Numbered from the stretch's first letter, positions 28,144 through 34,050 are shown. The stretch: DNA of 64,000 bases from Pyrinomonadaceae bacterium (GCA_014380365.1 JACMJZ010000029.1:248001-312000), one strand, 5' to 3'. A program made the numbers and translations. Notes: generated by a model not told the origin, from the letters alone.

Positions 28144-28232
28144 ACTCGGTCCAAAGTCCAAAGTCGCAAGTCCAAAGTTCCTTTCTCAAACGAAGACTTT
28201 GGACTTTGGACTTGAGACTTTGGACTGACTAA
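28144..28232. repeat. Array spacer, GTCCAAA heptad palindrome
   Basis: GTCCAAAGTCCAAAGTC and AAGTCCAAAG face GACTTTGGACTTTGGAC and GACTTTGGAC. Confidence 0.85.
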
Positions 28233-28310
28233 GCCGGCGTAGCCCAACGGGCAGGAGGCGCTAGTTTTAGAAACTAGACAGTGTGGGTTCGAATCCCTCC
28301 GCCGGTACCA
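28233..28310 (+). tRNA. tRNA-Leu (anticodon TAG) with short variable arm
   Basis: Anticodon at 28268-28270 in CTAGT-TTTAGAA-ACTAG; A73 and CCA. The variable region is only ACAGT, 5 nt, although bacterial leucine tRNAs normally have a long arm. The T-stem has a T-T opposition at 50:64. Confidence 0.85.
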
Positions 28311-28316
28311 CATCGA

Positions 28317-28410
28317 ATTTGGAGTGCGCCGACAACGGCGGCGCTTTGGATTGCTTCGGCTGAAGAGTACAAAGCGACCTCGCGCTGCGCTTGCCACCGC
28401 ACTCCAAATT
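28317..28410. repeat. Array spacer, TTTGGAGTGCG palindrome
   Basis: Outer arms AATTTGGAGTGCG and CGCACTCCAAATT are perfect; inside, GGCGGCGCTTTG faces CAAAGCGACC and CTTGCCACCG in part. Confidence 0.8.
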
Positions 28411-28489
28411 GCTCGCGTAGTCCAACTTGGCAGGAGACGACAGATTCAAAATCTGTACAGTGTGGGTTCGAATCCCTCCGCGAGTACCA
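28411..28489 (+). tRNA. tRNA-Leu (anticodon CAA) with short variable arm
   Basis: Anticodon at 28447-28449; A73 and CCA. Variable region ACAGT and T-arm are identical to those of the TAG gene 180 bp upstream, including the T-T opposition, so the two are probably duplicates with divergent acceptor and anticodon stems. Confidence 0.85.
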
Positions 28490-28577
28490 GAACAGAATTT
28501 CGAACTGCGAATTTCGGATTTCGAAATGCCTGCATTCGTACAATTTGAAATTCGCAATCCGAAATCCGAAATTCCAC
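28490..28577. repeat. Array spacer, CGGATTT/AAATCCG palindrome
   Basis: GAATTTCGGATTTCGAAAT faces AAATTCGCAATCCGAAATCC and GAAATTC. Confidence 0.8.
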
Positions 28578-28655
28578 GCGCGTGTAGCCCAATTGGTAGA
28601 GGCGGCTGACTTAAACTCAGCTTGGTGATGAGTTCGAATCTCTCCGCGCGCACCA
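28578..28655 (+). tRNA. tRNA-Leu (anticodon TAA) with short variable arm
   Basis: Anticodon at 28612-28614 in GCTGA-CTTAAAC-TCAGC; A73 and CCA. The variable region is 5-6 nt and the outer T-stem pairs are mismatched unless one T is bulged. Third leucine tRNA of class I shape. Confidence 0.85.
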
Positions 28656-28661
28656 AAGGCT

Positions 28662-28738
28662 GGGGATGAACGCGAAATGGAAAGCGAGTTGACCTTCAAT
28701 CAACTGATTTGCGAGTTCGAGTCTCGTCATCCCTGCCA
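28662..28738 (+). tRNA. tRNA-Glu (anticodon TTC), atypical
   Basis: Anticodon at 28695-28697 in GTTGA-CCTTCAA-TCAAC. Position 33 is C rather than the near-universal T, and position 8 is A. Acceptor GGGGATG pairs with CATCCCT through one G-T pair; G73 and CCA. Could be functional with altered decoding or decaying. Confidence 0.75.
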
Positions 28739-28840
28739 ATGCGAAAAGGATGAAATAGGCAGGATGAAGAATGAAACTAAATGGGAGCCTCGACGACCCT
28801 ATTTTTCCCATCATAATTCATCCTTCATCCTTACTCTTCT
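28739..28840. repeat. Array spacer, GGATGAA palindrome
   Basis: AAAAGGATGAAATAGGCAGG and GATGAAGAATGAA face AATTCATCCTTCATCCTTA. Confidence 0.75.
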
Positions 28841-28918
28841 GTGGGCCGTAGCTCAACCGGGCAGAGCACCGCACTGTGAATGCGGCCGTTGAGGGTTCAA
28901 CTCCCTTCGGCCCACCCA
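28841..28918 (+). tRNA. tRNA-His (anticodon GTG)
   Basis: Anticodon at 28876-28878. The extra G at -1 (28841) faces C73, the histidine identity pair, and the acceptor TGGGCCG pairs with CGGCCCA. CCA encoded. Confidence 0.93.
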
Positions 28919-28944
28919 ACTTCAACAACGAAAGGAGAACAGCG

Positions 28945-28986
28945 ATGACCTTAGAGAAGAATTATCAAGGAGGTAAACAAACATGA
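28945..28986 (+). CDS. Putative leader peptide, 13 residues, overlapping a start-Lys-stop minigene
   Basis: AAAGGAG precedes ATG 28945, which opens MTLEKNYQGGKQT and stops at 28984-28986. Within its end lies AAGGAGGT, followed eight bases later by ATG-AAA-TGA at 28983-28991, a two-codon ORF overlapping the first stop. The following gene starts at 29032. Two strong ribosome sites before tiny ORFs suggest translational control of that gene; this is inference from layout. Confidence 0.4.
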   Translation: MTLEKNYQGGKQT

Positions 28987-29031
28987 AATGAACAACCCGC
29001 TGCCGCCGGCAGCTTAGAAAGGAAACTAGTA

Positions 29032-29466
29032 ATGAGCGAAGAAATAACTGAGCGGTACTATGTTCGACGCCGCGAGTTCCTCAACGAAGATCCATCCTGG
29101 CCTGGCTTTATCATCGGCATCGTCGAAGACACACGCGGGATTCCCGATGACGATCCGGAGCGGGGCTGGACCAACGGCACCATCATGCTGGACCTGGCGG
29201 ACTGCAAGCGCCGAGTTTCGTTCTGCTTCGTCATGTGTAACAAGAGCGAACGGGCGAACAGTCTGCGGAAGATCACGCTGATCGCGGAAGTTGTAAACGC
29301 TGTGCGCGATGCAATCGCTTTGGAAGTCGAATCGCACAACTCGCGATCAGGCAGATTTGAACTTGCCAGAGCTGAAGCAGTCTTGCCTGCCAAGACATCG
29401 CCAGCAAACACTGAAATGCCGCGCACTCAATCGTTCGCGTCACACTTTACCACCCTGGGGCTGTAG
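29032..29466 (+). CDS. Unknown protein, 144 residues, inside the tRNA array
   Basis: AGAAAGGAAAC lies before ATG 29032. The protein has no signal or membrane segment. It shows WPGFIIGIVEDTRGIPDDDP, then GTIMLDLADCKRRVSFCFVM with two nearby cysteines, and a helix from about 75 to 100 (NSLRKITLIAEVVNAVRDAI). The C-terminal 40 residues are low complexity. No family recognised. Its last ten bases are also the first ten bases of the tRNA-Asp gene, so translation and tRNA maturation compete for the same transcript. The product may act on the array, but nothing in the sequence shows how. Confidence 0.7.
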   Translation: MSEEITERYYVRRREFLNEDPSWPGFIIGIVEDTRGIPDDDPERGWTNGTIMLDLADCKRRVSFCFVMCNKSERANSLRKITLIAEVVNAVRDAIALEVESHNSRSGRFELARAEAVLPAKTSPANTEMPRTQSFASHFTTLGL

Positions 29467-29534
29467 CTTAGTTGGCCAAAAGCGCTGCACTGTCGATGCA
29501 GAGATCGCGAGTTCAAATCTCGTCAGTCCCGCCA
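29457..29534 (+). tRNA. tRNA-Asp (anticodon GTC)
   Basis: Anticodon at 29492-29494; acceptor GGGGCTG pairs with CAGTCCC through one G-T pair; G73 and CCA. The 5' ten bases overlap the 3' end of the preceding coding sequence. Confidence 0.92.
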
Positions 29535-29539
29535 ACCTT

Positions 29540-29626
29540 GAAGCCTAACGCAAACTGTTAGTTTGCGTGCTGCCGATTGAGAATTGTTGTCATCGAAAGC
29601 GCGCAAACTACCAGTTTTGCGTTACA
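29540..29626. repeat. Array spacer, GCAAACTGTTAGTTTGC element
   Basis: TAACGCAAACTGTTAGTTTGC faces GCGCAAACTACCAGTTTTGC and GTTA; an imperfect copy of 19413-19494. Confidence 0.8.
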
Positions 29627-29630
29627 CAAT

Positions 29631-29707
29631 GCGTCAGTGGCCAAATGGATTAAGGCACCTGCCTCTTAAGCAGGGGATTGCGAGTTCGAGTCTCGCCTGA
29701 CGCACCA
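29631..29707 (+). tRNA. tRNA-Lys (anticodon CTT)
   Basis: Anticodon at 29665-29667 in CCTGC-CTCTTAA-GCAGG; acceptor GCGTCAG pairs perfectly with CTGACGC; A73 and CCA. Confidence 0.92.
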
Positions 29708-29820
29708 ATCTCAAACTTCGGATTTCGGATTTCGGATGTGCGGGTCTCACTCCCAAGGGCGCGCTGGATTTCCAATTCGAAATTCGCAATCCGAAATTCG
29801 CAATTTTCGATTATTCTCTA
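29708..29820. repeat. Spacer, CGGATTT/AAATCCG palindrome
   Basis: AACTTCGGATTTCGGATTTC faces AATTCGAAATTCGCAATCCG and AAATTCG ahead of rtcB. Confidence 0.8.
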
Positions 29821-29835
29821 GAAAGGAGAAAGCAC

Positions 29836-31014
29836 ATGCCGTATCAAAAGGTGCCGATTGGCGGCGCTAAACAAGAAATACTTTCGTGGGCCAACCACGA
29901 GTTCAGCTTCGATGAACAAACAATGCTGCGCAACGTGTCGCGATTGCCGTGCTTGTTCAAGCACGTCGCGTTGATGCCGGACGCGCATCTCGGCAAAGGA
30001 AGCATGGTCGGCTCGGTAATCGCCACCAAGTCGGCGGTCATCCCCGCCACCGTCGGCGTCGATATCGGCTGCGGCATGATGGCCGTCAAGACGCCATTCA
30101 AGAGCGGCATACTCAACGGTAAGGTGAAAGAGTTGCGCTTGAAGATTGAAGAAGCAATTCCGGTTGGTTTCAATTCCTACGGGGAGTCAGTTGACGAATC
30201 TTCGCATTGGGGGGGCTGGAAGGAATTCAGCGAACTCCACCGCGGGGTTCAGGATCGAAAGTCCAAAGCTATGAAACAACTCGGCACTCTCGGGGGCGGT
30301 AACCACTTCATCGAAGTTTGTCTCGACACGGAAAACTTCGTTTGGCTGATGTTGCATTCCGGCTCTCGCAACATTGGCAAGGAACTCGCCGAGCGCCACA
30401 TCTCAACCGCGAAAGGACTGTGGCAATTGTCAGAACTTCCCTCGCCCGATCTCGCTTACTTCATTCAGGGAACGCCGGAATTCGCGGCTTACTGGAAAGA
30501 CCTGAAGTGGGCGCAGTCTTACGCGATGAAAAATCGCGAAATCATGATGACGCGGCTGTTGCAGGTCTTCAACAAGATGTTCAATCATCGCCAGCCATTC
30601 CGTCCGGAGCTCGCGGTCAACTGTCATCACAACTACGTCGCGCTTGAAGAACACTACGGCGAAAAGGTTTTCGTCACGCGCAAAGGAGCCATCAACGCGG
30701 GCGTGGGTGTCTACGGCATCATCCCCGGTTCGATGGGCGCGAAGTCGTTCATTGTCCAGGGACGCGGCCTGGCGGAGAGTTTCAGCTCCTGCTCTCACGG
30801 CGCTGGGCGCAAGCTCTCGCGCACCGCAGCCAAACGAAATTTCACCGAAAACGATTTGGCGCGGCAAACCGAAGGTGTCGAGTGTCGTAAGGACCGAGGC
30901 GTGCTGGACGAAATTCCCGGCGCTTACAAAGACATCAAACAGGTGATGCGCAACCAGAGCGATCTGGTCAAGATCGTCGCCGAGATCAAGCAAGTGGTCT
31001 GCGTCAAAGGATAG
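29836..31014 (+). CDS. rtcB: RNA ligase RtcB, inside the tRNA array
   Basis: A 392-residue RtcB. It joins RNA 2',3'-cyclic phosphate or 3'-phosphate ends to 5'-OH ends using GTP and manganese, repairing or splicing tRNA. Metal-binding residues are in PDAHLGKGSMVGS and VGVDIGCGM, GGGNHFIEV and HSGSRNIGKELAERH follow, and SSCSHGAGRKLSR holds the histidine that is guanylylated in characterised RtcB. Length fits the bacterial short form. GAAAGGAG precedes the ATG. No archease gene or RtcR activator is adjacent. Its place in the middle of 28 tRNA genes on the same strand suggests that array tRNAs are the substrate. Confidence 0.95.
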   Translation: MPYQKVPIGGAKQEILSWANHEFSFDEQTMLRNVSRLPCLFKHVALMPDAHLGKGSMVGSVIATKSAVIPATVGVDIGCGMMAVKTPFKSGILNGKVKELRLKIEEAIPVGFNSYGESVDESSHWGGWKEFSELHRGVQDRKSKAMKQLGTLGGGNHFIEVCLDTENFVWLMLHSGSRNIGKELAERHISTAKGLWQLSELPSPDLAYFIQGTPEFAAYWKDLKWAQSYAMKNREIMMTRLLQVFNKMFNHRQPFRPELAVNCHHNYVALEEHYGEKVFVTRKGAINAGVGVYGIIPGSMGAKSFIVQGRGLAESFSSCSHGAGRKLSRTAAKRNFTENDLARQTEGVECRKDRGVLDEIPGAYKDIKQVMRNQSDLVKIVAEIKQVVCVKG

Positions 31015-31116
31015 TTTCGGGTTTCGAGTTAACAGTTCATCTAACTTGAAACCTGAAACTCGAAACTCGGAACTCTCTCTTCCCACTTTTTCCCTTTCCC
31101 TTTTTCCTTCCCTTTT
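31015..31116. repeat. Spacer, TTTCGAG/CTCGAAA palindrome
   Basis: TTTCGGGTTTCGAGTTAAC faces GAAACCTGAAACTCGAAACT. Confidence 0.75.
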
Positions 31117-31190
31117 CGGGGTGTGGTGTAACGCAAGCATCCGAGTCTTGGGCACTCGTGGCGACAGTTCAATTCTGTCCACCCCGACCA
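31117..31190 (+). tRNA. tRNA-Pro (anticodon TGG)
   Basis: Anticodon at 31149-31151 in CGAGT-CTTGGGC-ACTCG; acceptor CGGGGTG pairs perfectly with CACCCCG; A73 and CCA. The D-loop TAACGCAAGC lacks the conserved GG. Confidence 0.88.
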
Positions 31191-31283
31191 TTTCTTAGTC
31201 CAACGTCCAACGTCCAAAGTCCAAGGTCAGGATCGGGAAAGACGGACTTTGGACATTGGACTTGAGACTTTGGACTGTTCTTC
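31191..31283. repeat. Array spacer, GTCCAAA heptad palindrome
   Basis: GTCCAACGTCCAACGTCCAA and GTCCAAGGTC face GACTTTGGACATTGGAC and GACTTTGGAC. Confidence 0.85.
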
Positions 31284-31360
31284 GCATCGTTGGTCCAGTT
31301 GGTTCAAGACACGGCGTTGCCAGCGCTGAGACACCGGTTCGATTCCGGTACGATGCTCCA
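31284..31360 (+). tRNA. tRNA-Gly (anticodon GCC)
   Basis: Anticodon at 31319-31321 in CGGCG-TTGCCAG-CGCTG; acceptor GCATCGT pairs with ACGATGC; T73 and CCA. Confidence 0.9.
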
Positions 31361-31447
31361 ACCAAACCAGTCCAAGGTCCAAAGTCCAAAGTCAACAACC
31401 GCAACACAGACTTTGGACCTTGGACGTGCGACTTTGGACTGTTATTA
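31361..31447. repeat. Array spacer, GTCCAAA heptad palindrome
   Basis: GTCCAAGGTCCAAAGTCCAA faces GACTTTGGACCTTGGAC and GACTTTGGAC. Confidence 0.85.
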
Positions 31448-31522
31448 GCCCCCGTAGCTTAACGGAAGAGCGATTCGCTTCGAACGAATTAGGTGTGGGT
31501 TCAAGTCCTATCGGGGGCCCCA
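31448..31522 (+). tRNA. tRNA-Arg (anticodon TCG)
   Basis: Anticodon at 31480-31482 in ATTCG-CTTCGAA-CGAAT; acceptor GCCCCCG pairs perfectly with CGGGGGC; C73 and CCA. The T-stem relies on two G-T pairs. Confidence 0.88.
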
Positions 31523-31529
31523 AACATTT

Positions 31530-31604
31530 GCGGGAGTGATGTAGCTGGAAACATTCGAGTCTTCCAAACTCGCTTCGAGAGTTCGAATCTCTCCTCCCGT
31601 TCCA
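31530..31604 (+). tRNA. tRNA-Gly (anticodon TCC)
   Basis: Anticodon at 31563-31565 in CGAGT-CTTCCAA-ACTCG; acceptor GCGGGAG pairs with CTCCCGT; T73 and CCA. Only seven bases separate it from the preceding tRNA. Confidence 0.9.
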
Positions 31605-31697
31605 AATCGAAGGATGAAGGACGAGGGATGAAGGATGAAAGCTTGCTGCGTCAAAAGCTGTTTTCATCCTTCCGCCTTCACCCTTCATCCTTACGCT
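31605..31697. repeat. Array spacer, GGATGAA palindrome
   Basis: GAAGGATGAAGGACGAGGGA and TGAAGGATGAAAG face TTTTCATCCTTCCGCCTTCA and CCCTTCATCC. Confidence 0.85.
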
Positions 31698-31772
31698 GCG
31701 CGTGTCGCCAAGCGGCTAAGGCGCCGGATTGCAGATCCGGTATCGTGAGTTCGAGTCTCACCACGCGCTCCA
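31698..31772 (+). tRNA. tRNA-Cys (anticodon GCA)
   Basis: Anticodon at 31731-31733 in CCGGA-TTGCAGA-TCCGG; acceptor GCGCGTG pairs perfectly with CACGCGC; T73 and CCA. Confidence 0.93.
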
Positions 31773-31777
31773 ACCAA

Positions 31778-31885
31778 TTAGCCGCGGATGCGCGCCGATA
31801 AACGCGGATCTGAAAATACTGGACAAGCAGATTCCAACTCTGCTGCTGTTCTGATCCGCGTAATTCCGCGTGTATCCGCGGCCAA
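31778..31885. repeat. Spacer, CCGCGGAT/ATCCGCGG palindrome
   Basis: AGCCGCGGATGCGCGCCGAT and AACGCGGATC face GATCCGCGTAATTCCGCG and GTATCCGCGGCC, just before the HNH gene. Confidence 0.8.
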
Positions 31886-31911
31886 CAACAAACGAAAGGA
31901 GGTGCCGGGTG

Positions 31912-32466
31912 ATGCCACTCAACGGCCGAGTACTGCTACTCAATCAAACTTACGAACCGCTCGGCACTGTCAGCGTGGCGCGAGCAATAATCATGACTTT
32001 CAAGAATACGGTCACCGTCGAGGAGTTGGACGGCGATCGCGTTCTTCGTTCGGTGCGCGAAGAGTTTCCCGTTCCGTCGGTTATTCGACGTCGCACCTAC
32101 ATCAACATTCGACGCCGCCGCGAGGTCGCGGGTACCAAGCGGCTGCGGATTTACATGCGCGACAAGTTTCGTTGCCAATACTGCGGTGACAAGAAAACCG
32201 CAGCCGAGCTAACGCTGGATCACATCCAGCCGCGCTCGCGTGGTGGCGATAACTCGCCAGTCAACATCGTCGCGGCGTGCGTTCCCTGTAATAACCGTAA
32301 GAGCGATCGCACGCCGGCCGAGGCGCGCATGCCACTGCTGACGTCGCAGTCCGCGCTGCGCGTCAAACTCGAGCGCGTGGTTCTTTGTCATTACGCTGAA
32401 GCGCGCGCCGAGTGGCGCAAGTACCTGTTCATGGATGTGCATGACGATAGAGAGCGGCGCGCATGA
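31912..32466 (+). CDS. HNH endonuclease, inside the tRNA array
   Basis: A protein of 184 residues from ATG 31912, eight bases after GAAAGGAGGT, one of the strongest ribosome sites in the window. The N-terminal 75 residues (LNGRVLLLNQTYEPLGTVSV) precede a zinc-ribbon HNH fold: CQYCG, then LTLDHIQPRSRGGDNSPVNI, then CVPCNNRKSDRTP. This architecture is common as a stand-alone chromosomal HNH protein in many phyla, so it need not be a homing enzyme. In phages HNH genes interrupt tRNA arrays and spread them. Here it sits between tRNA-Cys and tRNA-Phe on the array strand. Confidence 0.9.
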   Translation: MPLNGRVLLLNQTYEPLGTVSVARAIIMTFKNTVTVEELDGDRVLRSVREEFPVPSVIRRRTYINIRRRREVAGTKRLRIYMRDKFRCQYCGDKKTAAELTLDHIQPRSRGGDNSPVNIVAACVPCNNRKSDRTPAEARMPLLTSQSALRVKLERVVLCHYAEARAEWRKYLFMDVHDDRERRA

Positions 32467-32567
32467 CATTGCCGAATGCCGATTGCCAATTTTGAAACGA
32501 TTAGTTCGTTCTTTGCATCGGGCGGAGCTAATCGGCAATTGCAAATCGGCAATCGGCAATGTTCCTG
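32467..32567. repeat. Array spacer, GCCGATT/AATCGGC palindrome
   Basis: TTGCCGAATGCCGATTGCCA faces AATCGGCAATTGCAAATCGG and CAATCGGCAA. Confidence 0.85.
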
Positions 32568-32642
32568 GGTTGGATAGCTGAGATGGATTAGCGATTCCCT
32601 GAAAAGGAATAGAGGTTGGTTCGATTCCAACTCCGACCACCA
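32568..32642 (+). tRNA. tRNA-Phe (anticodon GAA)
   Basis: Anticodon at 32601-32603 in ATTCC-CTGAAAA-GGAAT; acceptor GGTTGGA pairs with TCCGACC through one T-G pair; A73 and CCA. Confidence 0.92.
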
Positions 32643-32728
32643 TCCGCGTCCAAAGTCCAATGTCTAAAGTCCAAAGTCAGTCAGATCAAACAGACTTTGG
32701 ACATTGGACTTGAGACTTTGGACTCATT
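32643..32728. repeat. Array spacer, GTCCAAA heptad palindrome
   Basis: GTCCAAAGTCCAATGTCTAA and AGTCCAAAGTC face GACTTTGGACATTGGAC and GACTTTGGAC. Confidence 0.85.
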
Positions 32729-32804
32729 GCCCGAGTAGCTCAACTGATGGAGCGCTGGTCCTACAAACCAGAGGTTGAGGGTTTGAGTCCTTCCTTGGGC
32801 ACCA
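32729..32804 (+). tRNA. tRNA-Val (anticodon TAC), atypical
   Basis: Anticodon at 32762-32764 in CTGGT-CCTACAA-ACCAG, with C at position 33. The T-loop is TTTGAGT, with T at position 56. Acceptor GCCCGAG pairs with CTTGGGC; A73 and CCA. Confidence 0.8.
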
Positions 32805-32892
32805 CACCATAGTTTCGGGTTTAGGGTTCCAAGTTTCGAGTTATCACCGTTTAACTCGAAACCCTAGACTCGGAACTCGAAACTGAGGGGTT
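32805..32892. repeat. Array spacer, TTTCGAG/CTCGAAA palindrome
   Basis: AGTTTCGGGTTTAGGGTTCC and AAGTTTCGAGTTA face TAACTCGAAACCCTAGACTC and AACTCGAAACT. Confidence 0.85.
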
Positions 32893-32970
32893 GGGCCTGT
32901 AGCTCAGCGGAATCAGAGCTTCTGTCTTCTAAACAGAAAGTCGCAGGTTCGAATCCTGCCAGGCTCACCA
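32893..32970 (+). tRNA. tRNA-Arg (anticodon TCT)
   Basis: Anticodon at 32928-32930; acceptor GGGCCTG pairs with CAGGCTC through one G-T pair; A73 and CCA. Reads AGA and AGG. Confidence 0.92.
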
Positions 32971-32996
32971 ATTCTATTCGGTTAGTTCAATTCAAA

Positions 32997-33075
32997 TGCG
33001 GAGTAGCTCAAGTCTGGAAAGAGCGTTCGTCTCATAAACGAAAGGCTGTGGGTTCAAATCCCGCCTCCGCGACCA
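32997..33075 (+). tRNA. tRNA-Met or tRNA-Ile2 (anticodon CAT)
   Basis: Anticodon at 33033-33035 in TTCGT-CTCATAA-ACGAA. The anticodon stem lacks the three G-C pairs of initiator tRNA. Acceptor begins with a weak T1-G72 pair. An elongator Met is likeliest; a lysidine-modified Ile2 cannot be excluded. CCA encoded. Confidence 0.85.
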
Positions 33076-33236
33076 AACGCACGGATGAAGGCGGAGGGAT
33101 GAAGGATGAGAACTGACGCGGTCACACGGCGAAAGGGAGACACGGGGAAGCCAAACCATTGTCTCCGCGTCTACGCGTCGCTCGCTCTCTTTGTCGATCC
33201 TTCATCCTTCATCCCTCCGCCTTCATCCTTTTCCCT
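33076..33236. repeat. Array spacer, GGATGAA palindrome
   Basis: ACGGATGAAGGCGGAGGGAT and GAAGGATGAG face GATCCTTCATCCTTCATCCC and TCCGCCTTCATCC, with an inner CACGGCGAAAGG/ GTCTCC segment. Longest tRNA spacer at 161 bp. Confidence 0.85.
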
Positions 33237-33310
33237 GGGGCTATGATCTAACGGCATGATGCCTGCCTTGCAAGCAGGACGTAGAGGTTCGACTCCTCTT
33301 AGCTCCACCA
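33237..33310 (+). tRNA. tRNA-Ala (anticodon TGC)
   Basis: Anticodon at 33269-33271. Acceptor GGGGCTA with TAGCTCC keeps G3-T70, the alanine identity pair. A73 and CCA. Confidence 0.93.
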
Positions 33311-33397
33311 AAACCAGAAGTCAGAGGTCAGAGGTCAGAAGTCAGAAGTGTGCCCTCAGTCCTCAGTCCTCAGCACTCATCACTCAGCACTTCCTAA
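33311..33397. repeat. Array spacer, AGAGGTC and CTCAGTC tandem words
   Basis: AGAAGTCAGAGGTCAGAGGT is followed by CCTCAGTCCTCAGTCCTCAG; both are tandem heptads, but the arms are only weakly complementary. Confidence 0.7.
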
Positions 33398-33478
33398 GGC
33401 GACGTAGCTCAACTGGATAAAAAGAGCGTCGGTCTTGTAAACCGGACGATAAGGGTTCGACTCCCTTCGTCGCCTCCA
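33398..33478 (+). tRNA. tRNA-Thr (anticodon TGT)
   Basis: Anticodon at 33436-33438; acceptor GGCGACG pairs perfectly with CGTCGCC; T73 and CCA. The D-loop is long and A-rich. Confidence 0.9.
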
Positions 33479-33565
33479 AACTAAACGATGAACGATGAAC
33501 GATGAACGATGAACGATGAAGCAACGACGTTCATCCTTCATCGTTCCTTCTTCATCATTGATCTT
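33479..33565. repeat. Array spacer, ACGATGA tandem heptads
   Basis: Five tandem ACGATGA copies at 33485-33520 face TTCATCCTTCATCGTTCC and TTCATCATT. Confidence 0.85.
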
Positions 33566-33642
33566 TGTGGCGTAGCCAAGTTGGAAAGGCACCGCACTGT
33601 TAATGCGGCCATGCGAAGGTTCGAATCCTTCCGCCACAGCCA
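33566..33642 (+). tRNA. tRNA-Asn (anticodon GTT)
   Basis: Anticodon at 33599-33601 in CCGCA-CTGTTAA-TGCGG; acceptor TGTGGCG pairs perfectly with CGCCACA; G73 and CCA. Confidence 0.93.
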
Positions 33643-33731
33643 AACATTCAGTTTCGAGTTACAAGTTTCGAGTTTCGAGTTGATCTCATGCCGGCTCGAA
33701 ACTCGAAACTTGTAACTCGAAACTTGTTTGC
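33643..33731. repeat. Array spacer, TTTCGAG/CTCGAAA palindrome
   Basis: CAGTTTCGAGTTACAAGTTT and CGAGTTTCGAG face CTCGAAACTCGAAACTTGTA and ACTCGAAAC. Confidence 0.87.
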
Positions 33732-33807
33732 TGGCTCGGAGCTCGAGTGACAGAGCAGCGGACTTTTAATCCGCAAGGTGCGGGTTTGAGCCCCGTCGAG
33801 TCAACCA
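33732..33807 (+). tRNA. tRNA-Lys (anticodon TTT), atypical
   Basis: Anticodon at 33765-33767 in GCGGA-CTTTTAA-TCCGC. Position 8 is G, the 8-base D-loop has no GG, and the T-loop is TTTGAGC with T56. Acceptor TGGCTCG pairs with CGAGTCA; A73 and CCA. Confidence 0.8.
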
Positions 33808-33899
33808 AAACTTAGTCCAAAAGCCCCAAGGTCAAGGTCCAATGTCCTGCAAGTGAGAACGGACTCGCGACTTTGGACTCGCGACTTTGGACTTTTTTC
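33808..33899. repeat. Array spacer, GTCCAAA heptad palindrome
   Basis: AGTCCAAAAGCCCCAAGGTC and AAGGTCCAATGTCC face GCGACTTTGGACTCGCGACT and TTGGAC, with a T-run at the right edge. Confidence 0.78.
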
Positions 33900-33973
33900 C
33901 GCGGTGTAGCTCAATGGCAGAGCACTCGATCGATAATCGAGCGATGGCGGTTCAATTCCTTCCGCCGCGACCA
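33900..33973 (+). tRNA. tRNA-Ile (anticodon GAT), atypical loop
   Basis: Anticodon at 33932-33934 in CTCGA-TCGATAA-TCGAG, with C at position 33. The T-stem has a C-T opposition. Acceptor CGCGGTG pairs with CGCCGCG; A73 and CCA. Confidence 0.82.
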
Positions 33974-34050
33974 ACCGCTAGTTTCGAGTTTCGAGTTTCG
34001 GGTTCGGACGCTCGAAGTCGAAACTCGAAACTCGGAACTCGAAACTAACT
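33974..34050. repeat. Array spacer, TTTCGAG/CTCGAAA palindrome
   Basis: AGTTTCGAGTTTCGAGTTTC faces GAAACTCGAAACTCGGAACT and CGAAACT. Confidence 0.87.

Noticed and set aside
27719-28699. Series of reverse-strand ORFs across the tRNA array
   Set aside because: They are antisense readings of tRNA genes and spacer palindromes (for example RRDSNPH-type peptides), a common source of false protein annotations. No ribosome sites or independent conservation can be argued.
30430-31191. 253-residue reverse-strand ORF over rtcB
   Set aside because: It lies opposite a complete RtcB with all motifs and reads into an antisense tRNA; codon pattern follows the plus-strand gene.
32997-33075. Initiator tRNA-fMet
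   Set aside because: The anticodon stem TTCGT/ACGAA lacks the three G-C pairs required for initiation; the weak first pair alone is not enough.
33479-33565. CRISPR-like direct repeats
   Set aside because: The ACGATGA units are 7 bp, contiguous and without spacers. Across the array no repeat of 20-40 bp recurs at fixed spacing, and no cas gene is present.
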